From: Elusimicrobiota bacterium
GTDB lineage: Bacteria > Elusimicrobiota > Elusimicrobia > UBA1565 > JACRDR01
Assembly (NCBI GenBank): GCA_016207585.1
Contig: JACQPI010000197.1
Span: forward strand, 1-9,530
Direction: 5' to 3'
DNA length: 9,530 nucleotides
The position numbers and the translations under genes were made by a program. Of this stretch, positions 1-7,927 are shown in pieces (positions within the stretch are counted from its first letter, which is position 1; every line of letters starts with the position of its first letter). The notes under the pieces were generated by a model. The model was not told the origin of the DNA, did not search any database, and worked only from the letters and a program-made list of their open reading frames with translations.

Positions 1-679
1 CGGACGGACGGCTTCGGGAACCGTCAAACGCGGAAGCAAAATCGCCGGCCGAGGGCGAAATCCCCGCGGCCGCAGGCCGAACCCGCGCGAAAAAAGCGGA
101 GGGGGAAAAGCCCGGACGCCGCTCGCACTGCCGCGCGTCCTGGCCGCACAGCCGCGGATGCATCGCGGGGCCTAGTTTTTGGATGTCCTTTTCGAGGAGC
201 TGTCCGTCCTCCGCCAAGAGGATGTCCATCAGCGCGTTTTTCCCGACCGCCGTCAGCGCGAGGAACCCCCGGGAATCCCGTTCAACGAAGAGGTTGCGGT
301 CCAAGTCCCTGGGATCCATGCGCGGGCGCAGGTAGCTCTGGAGCGACGCCGCCATGAAGGCCTCGGAATCTTGCGCCGGGACCTTCCGGAGAAAGGACAT
401 CACCCGCGCAGCTTCCGGATCCGACAAGGCGCGCGCCTTTTTGCGTCCCCGCGAATTCAAGGAGTGATAAAAGAGCCTGCCTTTCGAATCGGCGCGGACC
501 CCGAGGATATTCCCGGCCCGCTCGACCGCCCGGACCCGGGCCCGATCCACCATCGAGCGCCCGTCCGGAAGAGAAGCCGCGGAAGCCAGAGCGGCGGCGG
601 GCGACGCGGTCGCCAAGAGCCGCAGCAAGGCCGCGAGGAAAACGCCGAGATGGAGAGGGCGCAGGATATCCGGTTTCAT
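1..679 (-). CDS. Putative exported protein of unknown function (3' end beyond the window)
   Basis: An open frame of 226 codons runs from the ATG at 679-677 to the left edge with no stop, so the C-terminus is missing. I do not recognise the family. Residues 1-36 look like a cleavable signal peptide: a short basic start (MKPDILRPLH), a hydrophobic core rich in Leu and Ala (about 11-31) and small residues suited to signal peptidase I (around ALASAAS). The mature part is charged and mostly helical in character, with no catalytic motif that I can name. From about residue 175 it becomes rich in Pro, Ser, Ala and Arg and holds two Cys (178 and 185), as in a linker or low-complexity tail. The start is preceded by AAGGG 11 nt upstream, which lies inside a hairpin ending on the start codon. 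The gene follows the giant gene by 82 nt on the same strand. The antisense frame 179-724 is rejected as its shadow. Confidence 0.62.
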   Translation of the reverse strand, partial: MKPDILRPLHLGVFLAALLRLLATASPAAALASAASLPDGRSMVDRARVRAVERAGNILGVRADSKGRLFYHSLNSRGRKKARALSDPEAARVMSFLRKVPAQDSEAFMAASLQSYLRPRMDPRDLDRNLFVERDSRGFLALTAVGKNALMDILLAEDGQLLEKDIQKLGPAMHPRLCGQDARQCERRPGFSPSAFFARVRPAAAGISPSAGDFASAFDGSRSRPS

Positions 680-716
680 AGGTCGAAAGACCCTTGGATA
701 TGGTTCTTAGGACCTA
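679..716 (-). repeat. Bipartite hairpin element, copy 3, ending on a start codon
   Basis: Read on the minus strand, 716-701 is TAGGTCCTAAGAACCA, an imperfect palindrome. A 7-nt spacer (TATCCAA, 700-694) follows, then a second hairpin at 693-680, GGGTC-TTTC-GACCT. This second hairpin is itself part of a 16-nt match to the palindrome (694-679). Its last base is the A of the ATG of the downstream gene. The AAGGG that could serve as ribosome binding sequence lies at the spacer/stem junction, so folding could limit translation initiation. The first half shares TAGGTC with the other two copies. The regulatory role is inference. Confidence 0.6.
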
Positions 717-725
717 TTTTGTAAA

Positions 726-764
726 GGCCCATTTGGGCCCCTTCAAATTAGGACTTTAGACCTA
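726..764 (-). repeat. Bipartite hairpin element, copy 2, starting at a stop codon
   Basis: Read on the minus strand, the 16-nt near-palindrome TAGGTCTAAAGTCCTA lies at 764-749, and its first three bases are the TAG stop codon of the giant gene. A 7-nt spacer (ATTTGAA) follows, then a strong hairpin at 741-726: GG-GGCCC, loop AAAT, GGGCC. The stem can be extended outward by G-U and A-U pairs to about 743-724. No run of T follows on the minus strand (the next bases are TTTACAAAA), so a classic rho-independent terminator is not well supported, although the hairpin could attenuate transcription or protect the 3' end. Confidence 0.6.
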
Positions 765-3700
765 CAATGTTCGCGGCAGGGATATCAGCGCGGGCCGACC
801 ACGCGAGGCGGCCCTCCGGAGTTTGGCGGTAGAGGACTCCATCAGGACTCGGGGAACATCTCCTAGAAACAAAACCTCCAGCGCCTGCTTGACGTTTCTA
901 CCCTTCAGCCAGCCTTCGAAGAGCCGGACCGCCTCGGCGTCGCAGGTCCGACCGCAGCACTCCAGCAAGGCATCCATAAGAGGCACGACCGCCCCCTCGT
1001 TGAGAAAGCGCCGCACGGCCTCCAAGGCCTCCAAGCGCGCCGGAACGAACGGCGGCGGATCCTCAAGGAACGAGGCCAACACTCCGAACACGCGCGCCAA
1101 GCCGGCGGCCGCCGGCTCCAGGTCAAGGTCGCCGCCCCCCCGCCGCGCGCCGGAGAGGGCGGCCGCATGAAGGTTCCGGACCTCGTTTTCGTAGTCCTCG
1201 GCGCCTTCAGGAGGGAGCGGCCCCACGCGCGCCGGCTGTCCGCGCCCCCGCAGCTCGTCGAGAGCCGCGCACAACTCCGGGCCCAAGATCCGCCTCAAGG
1301 CGCGCTCCTTATCGTCGCAGACGGCCAACATGAGCTGCGACCAGCGCCGCGGGTCGCGCTGGTAGCGCTCCCAGAGCCCGCGCGTATCGCTTCCGGCCGC
1401 CACGGCGGCAGCATCCTCCCGTGTTTCCAGGACCGGCGGGGGGGAGTCCCACGGGGAAATGCTCCGGTACTCTTCGTAAGACGGCAGGCCGGGCGGCGCG
1501 AACGCTCCCTCTTTGTAGAGTCGATGCGCGGCGCGCAGGGCCAAAGAAGCCGCCGCCGCCGCATAGCGCCGCGGGTTCTGGACGGCGGCGCGCGTGCGCA
1601 CGACCGGGGTCGCGGCCGGAAAATCCAAGTTCCAGCCGGCCGCCCGGAGCGCGGGCAGGACCTCCTCGGGAACCAGGGCCAGGCCCTCCAAGGGCGGCTC
1701 CTGGACATAGAGCTCATCGACGGTCCAGCGGGGCCGCGCGCCGCGCCCCAGGCGCGAGCGAAGCCCGTCTCGTACGCCGGCCGACGCCAGATCGTCGCGC
1801 AGCGGCTCTGCGTTGAGGGAGAGGGCCACGTCGGACACGGCGCCCACGTACTTGCGCGCCATGATGTGGAGATAGGCGTTCTCGACGAGCAGGCGCCCGA
1901 TGTTTTGCGCGGTGGCGTTCTTGACGCGCAGCACCTCGGTCCCGGCGCGCGCGCCGTCGGGATCCTCGTAGTCGCGAATGAAGCGCAAGCGGATGTCCGT
2001 CACGCGCCCGCTCTCGTCGCGCTCGGGAGCCAGGGCGACCTCGCGCAGGCGGCCCTGCGACCCCGTGCGCACGATAACCTCATCCGCCCCGCCGAAAACG
2101 GTGAAAAAGCCGATCCCGAAAAAGCCCGCCCCGGCCTTCCTCATGCGCTCGGACAGTCGCTCGGCGATGCGAAGCGCGCCGGAGCGCCCCCCCGCGGCGA
2201 CGGCCTCCCGCAGGAAGGCCAGCAGCGCCTCATCCGAGCGGGCCGCCTCGTCGAAAAATCCCTCCAGCAGGCGATCGAGCGAAGCCTCGACGCCGCCTCC
2301 CGAAGACAGGACCTCCCGCACCTCATCGGCCAGCGTCTTGGTGGTCGCCTCCGGAACGAGCAGGGCCTTCAGGAGACGGCTGAGCCTCATGCCGGCGCCG
2401 TCGCGCACCGACACGATCCAGCGCGAGCCGTCCTGCGACAGGAAGCTGCGCAGCCGCACCGTCGCCGCCGCGTCTCGGCCCGCCCGGCGCGCCTCGCGCA
2501 CGGCATCCCGGGCGTTCTGGACGAGCTCTCGGACCCAGACGGGGGCGGACAAGCCCTGGTTCATGACGACGCCCCTGATGGAGGAAAGGTCCGCGCGCTC
2601 GCGGGGAGAGAGCGCGTGGAATACGCGCGCGAAGCCCTCCAGGCCGGCGCGGTCGATCTGCTCCTCGGAGAGTTTCCGCGCGGCGGCGATGAGGCGGCTC
2701 AGGGACTCCCCTCGACCGTCCAAGACGAAGGCCGGCGGGCCTTGCGGCGCTCCCTCGCTCTCGCGACGCAGCAGGCTCTCGGGGCCGTTTTTCAACATCT
2801 GCAAGTAGAGTTGGGTGGCCGGCGGCAGGCCCTGCGCGCGACGCGGATCGTATCGATAGAGGTATCCCACCGGCTCCACGCGCGCGCCGTCGACGAGCGA
2901 GATCGGCTCCAGAACCGCTTCCCGCAAGTCATCGAGAAGCTCCGGGACCGCTCCGATCATGTCGATGTAGTGGCCCACGACGACGGATGGAGAATCGATG
3001 CCGAGGCGATAGACGCGGTCCACGAGCTCGAAGGCTCGCCGCAGCCAGTCCGGACGGGAGATGTTGTCGCGGACGAGCTGGTCCAGGCGGGCTCGCGCCT
3101 GGGCCGCGATCGGCGCGCGCGCCGCCTCCGGGCTCAGGAAAAGATGCGCCAGGGACCATTCGGGCATCATGGCGGTCCGGAAAGAAGCGGTGGACTTTAT
3201 TTCGGGTGCCAGACGTCCGATCCAGGGCCGATCGCGCTTCGCCGCCTTGCGGAATGCCTTGGCGTCCCTGGAAGCCAAGATGTCTCCAACCATAGGCTCC
3301 CAACTCTCCCCGTCCAACGGCCTAAATAAGCTCGGGTCGAGCCCCGTGGCCCGAGCGCAGGCCAGGGAGTAGAGCGGCTCCGGGCTCCAGTCCAGGGATA
3401 TCGTCCGGACCGGAGCGTCCCCGCGCGCGGCATACAGGAGACGATCCTTGCCGGCCATCCGATAATAGACGACGTCGCCCTGCCGCACGGCCGCCGCGAG
3501 CCAGCCGTCGATATCGGCGACCCGGCCGCCGTCGTAATCGCAGAAAAGGAAGCGTTCCCGGCCCTCCTGAAGCCCCCGGACGACGAACAAGTCCCGAGCG
3601 AGTCCGTGAACGCCCGATACCTCCATTTCACCGAGTCGGGCTTCGGTCCATCGCCGGGAAGCGATATCGTAGGCTTCCAGGCCCTCTGCGCCGGAAACGA

Positions 3701-6700
3701 AGACTTTCCCGCCGAGCACCGCCCAAACGCGTCCCGATAGGGGGACCTCCCCCTGTCCGGAAACGACCAGTCGATCGGTCGCGATCTCTTTGATGCCGTC
3801 AACGATCTCATAGACCGTGCTTTGGCCCGCCGGCCAGGCGCTCAGCTTGACATCGCTACTCACATACCCAACAACCTGCTCGGGTCCATCCCAACGCCCG
3901 CGGCCTCCCGACACCGTGAAAGATCTCAATTTCCCGCCATGCCATCCCCATCGGAGCACGGCGAAGCGATCCGCTTCCCCCCTGCTCTCTATAGCCGCCA
4001 CCTGTATGGACGCGTACGGCAACTCCATCACCGGCTCGCAGCGCGCCGCTTCCGCATCGAGGTGAAACACCTTTTTCCCGACGACGGCGTAGCGGCGGGA
4101 ACCCGGAGTCGCCAGCAGTCGGGGCCGAGACCAGAAAGGCCTTCCGATCGCCCGAAGTTTGGAGCCGTCGAACACCATGATCCGATGCAACCCCAGGCGC
4201 CGGGAAACAAAGAGAAGCTGCCGCCCCGCAACCTGCGTCTCTCCCCCCGATATGGAAAGCGGCCGGACATCCCCCGTCTCGCCCAAGGCGTAGGCGCGGC
4301 CTCTCGCCCATGCCTTGCGGTACAATGTCCCCCAGGGCGCGAACATGCGCTCGGCCGGACCTTTCCCGCCGAGCGGTCTCCATCGCGGCAATAGCCATGT
4401 CCCCGGAAGCCGCTCCCACCGCCGACCGAAAAGAGACCAGGCAGTCCTCAGCGGCCTTAGAGCCCGATGAAGATGGAACGACCATCGCAGCGTCGCGACA
4501 ACTCCCAAGACCGCGCCCAGCGCCGCGGCAAGCAGAATCAGGATACTTAACACTATGGGAGCCGCTCCCCCCGACCCGCCGGGACTCGGCAGCACCCGGG
4601 GCGCGGCGACCTTCAGGGGCATCAGGCTCGTCGTCTCGACGACACGCCAGCGACCGTCGACCCGGATCATGGCCTGCGCGTGGCCCACCAGATCTTTGTA
4701 GAAGACCCCCTTTTCGCTGTCCTCCAGCCCCACGTAAGCGGCCGGAAGGCCCACGTAGCGCGCCATCAAGTAGTAGTAGAGGCTGGAGGTATCGCAGACG
4801 ATCGGGATGGGCATGCGGGCGTCGAGATAGAGCTGGGCCTTGTGCCCCCAACTGGTCTTGTCGTAGATATTATAAGGCTTGGAGGCATCGTAGACGAAAT
4901 CCCTAGCCATCAGCCGTTCGATCGCGGCTCGTTTTCTCTCATCGGGGGCGTTTTTGACCGCATCCAAGTCCCGACGCCACTGGCGAGGGAAGTCCCGAAC
5001 CTCGTTGTCCGGCAGCGGGTCGTCCGCCTCGATCGCGTTGACGTCGGGGCCCAGATCGATGCGATAGAGGACATACGCTTCTCCGGAGTAATCGCGCACC
5101 GTCAGCATATCCCTGCGGGGATCGAAGTCGTAGTTCAATGCCCGCCCCTGCGTGTCTCGGACGTCGATACGGCTGATCCGCCCGGATGTCTGATTCAACA
5201 AGCGTTGAGCTTGATCGCGGTCGACAAGCGTAAGATAGCGGACATCCACCTCTCGATACACCCCATCGGGCGCGGCGCCGTCTCCCTGAGACCATTGGGC
5301 CTCCATCGAGTCCCAAGAGCCGTCTTCCAAGAGCTTCGTCTTGATCCCATTGAGGAAGAAGCGTTCGACCGGGATGTTTGAATCGAAGGTTCCAAACGGC
5401 TGCCGCGGCTTTGCGTCCCGAAGGGCGGCGATCGCCTTGGGGGTCCAACCTATTCTCCAACCGCTCCGTCGCTCGGCGCCGGCAAAGTGGGCAGTCCATC
5501 TGTTGCCGGGGGAAGGATTGCCGCGACCGATCATTCTCTCCAGAAATGGAAACTGAAACCGGCGCAATATCCGCTCGCCCGCAGGGGGGAGACGTACGCC
5601 GTCGAGCAGGGAAATCCCAGCGGCGCGATCCAAAGCGGAAGCGGAGGCGGCATGGACGCTATGGTAAAGCGCTGGCACGGCCGAAAGGACCGCGGCGAGG
5701 ACGGCCGGACCTATCACCCGTCTCAGCGCCGCGGAGCGAAGCCGAGCCCACCGGCTCTTGGGCGCCGGGGGAGCAGTTCCCGAAGCCTTGACCATCTCCC
5801 TCTCGATGCGGGCGATCAGCACTTCGGGATCGCCCAGGTCCCGCGTCAGGGACGCGTCGACGACCACGACCCCGTCGCCCACGACGGCCAACGGCCCGTC
5901 CTGCCGGAGCGTCCGCGCGAAAAACTTCGCCCCCGAGCGCGACTGAAAAGCCCGCCAGGCCGGCTCCCGGAGCAGCGAGAGCGGGATCTCCTCGAAGCCG
6001 GCCGCGGCGAAGTCCTCCGGGGTCGGAGAAAAAAGCGCCTCATCCAGGAAAATGATCTTGTCGGAAAGCCCCTCGAGCGGAGACCATCGGGCGGAGTTGG
6101 GCAGGAAGGCCGCGCCCCGGCCACGGTGCAGCTCGAGAAGCCCGGAGCGCTCCAGACGATGGCTCAAATACCAGAGCAAATCGGTGGCCGTGTCGGGATC
6201 GCCGCGCGTCAGCCCTTTCTCGTGGGCAGGCTGTTTCTCGCGCAACAGCGCCGCCAGGCTGTTTAAAATGGAAAACCGGACGGGGTCGTGCACGGAGGGG
6301 TCCGCGAGCCGGTCGATCAAGAGCCGCAGCCCCCGAATCGCCCCGCGCATCGACTGATCCGCGCTCACCAGCGAAACGAGGCCGCGGTCCTCCGTCAGGT
6401 CGGTGTCGTGCGGCAAGTCGATGAAGACGTCGCCCGCCAGGTTCAGCCGCCGACCGCCCGAGGAGAGCGGAACCCTTTCAATCTCGACCGTCGCCACCCC
6501 CAGGGAGGCCGTGGGCTCAGGTCCTGCGTCCCCGCGGTAGAAGAGGCGCGCCGCGTCTTTCCCGGCCGACACCGGCTTGTCCGTGCCGTAGGGCTTCAGA
6601 TAGCGCTCGAAGATCTCCTTGAGGCCCATGCCGCGCCCGTAGTCCTCGATCTCGTAGCCGGAGGCGTCGAGGCGGACGATGACCGGCGCGACGCCCGCCG

Positions 6701-7904
6701 CGTTCCCGAGGGCGCCGGCCCCCCATTCCAGAAACTCCCCGGGCCGATTGATTCTCCCGCCGTCCTTCCAGACGATGCGGCCGCGGTCGTTGGCGCGCAG
6801 CTTGCGCTCCAAGAACTCCCTGCGCTCGCGGACGTCCTCTGCGCCGAGCTTCTTGAACACCCGAAACAGAGTCCCCTGCCGGGACGACTCGATCCACCGA
6901 TAGTCGAAGAAGACCTCCCCGAGCTCCCTCCAGAATAGGAACTGGACGGCGCGGCCGCCGCCTTTGGAAGTCTCCATCAGGACGCGGTCGCCGGGCCCCT
7001 TGAGCTCGCCGAACACCTGGAGTCCGCCCACCCCGAAGCGCCCGACCTTGCGCTCCTCCGCTATGCTGGCGTCCTGGCCATTGGCGATCACCTCCAGCAT
7101 CGCCTGCGCGGGTTCGGCCGCTTGGCGCGAAAGCAATGTGTCCACCCGGCGCGTCTCGTCCCCCGCGAAAAAAACTCCCGGGTCCATGGCCCTGTAGTCG
7201 CTCTCCGCCATGGCCCGGCCGGAGGCGAGCACGCCTTCCATGACGGCGGCCGCGCGGGAAAGTGGGACGGGCTTGACCGCAGTCTCCCGCGCCGCGATCC
7301 TTTCCATCGGCAAAGCCCCGTCGCGGGACAAGGTGCCGTCGAAGAGAGCCCGGAACTGGCCCTCGAAGCGCGTCATATCGAAATGGCTTCTATTGGAAAG
7401 CATCAACTGGATAAGAGCCATCGAGCTCGCAAGGGAGCTTCTGGCTTCGGGGTTTGCGCGCAAAACCAAAGACCACTGCCGCATGCCGGCGACCGCCCGA
7501 CGCCCGGAACCGGCGGTCTCCAGATATTTACGAAGGCCGGAGAAATCCTCCTGCCGCTTCAACGCCCGCATCAACGCCAAACCGGCGCAGATTTGACTCC
7601 GCGTGGCGGCGGGCGCCGTGACTCTCTTCTGCAGCGTGGCGATCAAGGCCGTGACATCGAGGCTCCCGCGGCTCATGGATGGAAGCAAATGAGAGATGCT
7701 CTCCAAATGGGATCGGACATCTTCTCCCAACCGGACCGGATCGGGCCTCCATTGGATCACCTCGACCTGGGGCCGGACCGGCTCGGCGCAATGGCAGTTC
7801 CGACCGGCGACGGCCGCAAGGAACGAAAACCCCAAAAGGAGCGCCGCAGCGAGCCTATGAGACATCACAGTAGACAGCATGCCTCCGCCCGCAAGGAATT
7901 TCAT
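762..7904 (-). CDS. Giant multidomain protein: two GHKL ATPase-like modules, transglutaminase-like domain, membrane segments, propeller-like region
   Basis: This is a single uninterrupted frame of 2380 codons. Residues 1-40 are signal-peptide-like. GHKL module 1 (about 250-440) has an N box (E271, N275, D278), a G2-like RFGVGG (289-294) and a G1-like DYGRGMG (421-427). Residues 728-750 are hydrophobic, with a basic run before them and small residues after. A transglutaminase-like fold (about 960-1095) offers C1037, H1075 and E1090 as the candidate triad. Residues 1116-1138 form a transmembrane segment. Residues 1215-1510 are beta-rich with recurring short strands and turns, suggesting a propeller. 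GHKL module 2 (about 1780-2040) has E1793, N1797, D1800, the G1 motif DGAGM (1835-1839) and G2 FFGIGFFTVFG (1928-1938). The C-terminal 340 residues are mainly helical, with a CCGRTC cluster (2316-2321). GHKL proteins bind ATP, usually dimerise and often drive a partner domain; a membrane-spanning ATPase coupled to a peptidase or transglutaminase is my inference. ATP hydrolysis is untested: Glu and Asn of the N box are present in both modules. No whole-protein homologue is recognised. Confidence 0.9.
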   Translation of the reverse strand: MKFLAGGGMLSTVMSHRLAAALLLGFSFLAAVAGRNCHCAEPVRPQVEVIQWRPDPVRLGEDVRSHLESISHLLPSMSRGSLDVTALIATLQKRVTAPAATRSQICAGLALMRALKRQEDFSGLRKYLETAGSGRRAVAGMRQWSLVLRANPEARSSLASSMALIQLMLSNRSHFDMTRFEGQFRALFDGTLSRDGALPMERIAARETAVKPVPLSRAAAVMEGVLASGRAMAESDYRAMDPGVFFAGDETRRVDTLLSRQAAEPAQAMLEVIANGQDASIAEERKVGRFGVGGLQVFGELKGPGDRVLMETSKGGGRAVQFLFWRELGEVFFDYRWIESSRQGTLFRVFKKLGAEDVRERREFLERKLRANDRGRIVWKDGGRINRPGEFLEWGAGALGNAAGVAPVIVRLDASGYEIEDYGRGMGLKEIFERYLKPYGTDKPVSAGKDAARLFYRGDAGPEPTASLGVATVEIERVPLSSGGRRLNLAGDVFIDLPHDTDLTEDRGLVSLVSADQSMRGAIRGLRLLIDRLADPSVHDPVRFSILNSLAALLREKQPAHEKGLTRGDPDTATDLLWYLSHRLERSGLLELHRGRGAAFLPNSARWSPLEGLSDKIIFLDEALFSPTPEDFAAAGFEEIPLSLLREPAWRAFQSRSGAKFFARTLRQDGPLAVVGDGVVVVDASLTRDLGDPEVLIARIEREMVKASGTAPPAPKSRWARLRSAALRRVIGPAVLAAVLSAVPALYHSVHAASASALDRAAGISLLDGVRLPPAGERILRRFQFPFLERMIGRGNPSPGNRWTAHFAGAERRSGWRIGWTPKAIAALRDAKPRQPFGTFDSNIPVERFFLNGIKTKLLEDGSWDSMEAQWSQGDGAAPDGVYREVDVRYLTLVDRDQAQRLLNQTSGRISRIDVRDTQGRALNYDFDPRRDMLTVRDYSGEAYVLYRIDLGPDVNAIEADDPLPDNEVRDFPRQWRRDLDAVKNAPDERKRAAIERLMARDFVYDASKPYNIYDKTSWGHKAQLYLDARMPIPIVCDTSSLYYYLMARYVGLPAAYVGLEDSEKGVFYKDLVGHAQAMIRVDGRWRVVETTSLMPLKVAAPRVLPSPGGSGGAAPIVLSILILLAAALGAVLGVVATLRWSFHLHRALRPLRTAWSLFGRRWERLPGTWLLPRWRPLGGKGPAERMFAPWGTLYRKAWARGRAYALGETGDVRPLSISGGETQVAGRQLLFVSRRLGLHRIMVFDGSKLRAIGRPFWSRPRLLATPGSRRYAVVGKKVFHLDAEAARCEPVMELPYASIQVAAIESRGEADRFAVLRWGWHGGKLRSFTVSGGRGRWDGPEQVVGYVSSDVKLSAWPAGQSTVYEIVDGIKEIATDRLVVSGQGEVPLSGRVWAVLGGKVFVSGAEGLEAYDIASRRWTEARLGEMEVSGVHGLARDLFVVRGLQEGRERFLFCDYDGGRVADIDGWLAAAVRQGDVVYYRMAGKDRLLYAARGDAPVRTISLDWSPEPLYSLACARATGLDPSLFRPLDGESWEPMVGDILASRDAKAFRKAAKRDRPWIGRLAPEIKSTASFRTAMMPEWSLAHLFLSPEAARAPIAAQARARLDQLVRDNISRPDWLRRAFELVDRVYRLGIDSPSVVVGHYIDMIGAVPELLDDLREAVLEPISLVDGARVEPVGYLYRYDPRRAQGLPPATQLYLQMLKNGPESLLRRESEGAPQGPPAFVLDGRGESLSRLIAAARKLSEEQIDRAGLEGFARVFHALSPRERADLSSIRGVVMNQGLSAPVWVRELVQNARDAVREARRAGRDAAATVRLRSFLSQDGSRWIVSVRDGAGMRLSRLLKALLVPEATTKTLADEVREVLSSGGGVEASLDRLLEGFFDEAARSDEALLAFLREAVAAGGRSGALRIAERLSERMRKAGAGFFGIGFFTVFGGADEVIVRTGSQGRLREVALAPERDESGRVTDIRLRFIRDYEDPDGARAGTEVLRVKNATAQNIGRLLVENAYLHIMARKYVGAVSDVALSLNAEPLRDDLASAGVRDGLRSRLGRGARPRWTVDELYVQEPPLEGLALVPEEVLPALRAAGWNLDFPAATPVVRTRAAVQNPRRYAAAAASLALRAAHRLYKEGAFAPPGLPSYEEYRSISPWDSPPPVLETREDAAAVAAGSDTRGLWERYQRDPRRWSQLMLAVCDDKERALRRILGPELCAALDELRGRGQPARVGPLPPEGAEDYENEVRNLHAAALSGARRGGGDLDLEPAAAGLARVFGVLASFLEDPPPFVPARLEALEAVRRFLNEGAVVPLMDALLECCGRTCDAEAVRLFEGWLKGRNVKQALEVLFLGDVPRVLMESSTAKLRRAASRGRPALISLPRTL

Positions 7905-7911
7905 GGGCCTC
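7863..7911 (-). promoter_or_regulatory. Start region of the giant gene with competing ribosome binding sites
   Basis: The ATG at 7904-7902 has GAGG at 7911-7908, only 3 nt away. A better GGAGG at 7886-7882 is 1 nt from the ATG at 7880-7878 (Met9), 13 nt from a GTG at 7868-7866 and 16 nt from the ATG at 7865-7863 (Met14). None has ideal spacing. Starting at Met14 would give a textbook signal peptide (basic MSHR followed by a hydrophobic core), while the longer start adds a Gly-rich leader. I kept the longest ATG start but regard it as undecided. Confidence 0.35.
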
Positions 7912-7927
7912 AGGGTGCAATTAATGC

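Noticed and set aside
179..724. Plus-strand open frame of 181 codons at the left end
   Set aside because: It is antisense to a minus-strand frame open from 679 to the edge that has a signal peptide and better composition.
723..743. GGCCC-AAAT-GGGCC hairpin as a rho-independent terminator of the giant gene
   Set aside because: The stem is strong but no U-run follows on the minus strand, and the hairpin fits better as the second half of the repeated element.
1167..3329. Plus-strand open frame of 720 codons opposite the C-terminal part of the giant gene
   Set aside because: Its product is dominated by Arg, Gln, Ala, Gly and His with no hydrophobic core pattern or motif, as expected opposite a GC-rich gene. 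The minus strand here encodes a clear GHKL domain.
5704..5714. Possible extra copy of the TAGGTC motif inside the giant gene
   Set aside because: Only TAGGTC matches; the other half of the palindrome and the second hairpin are missing.
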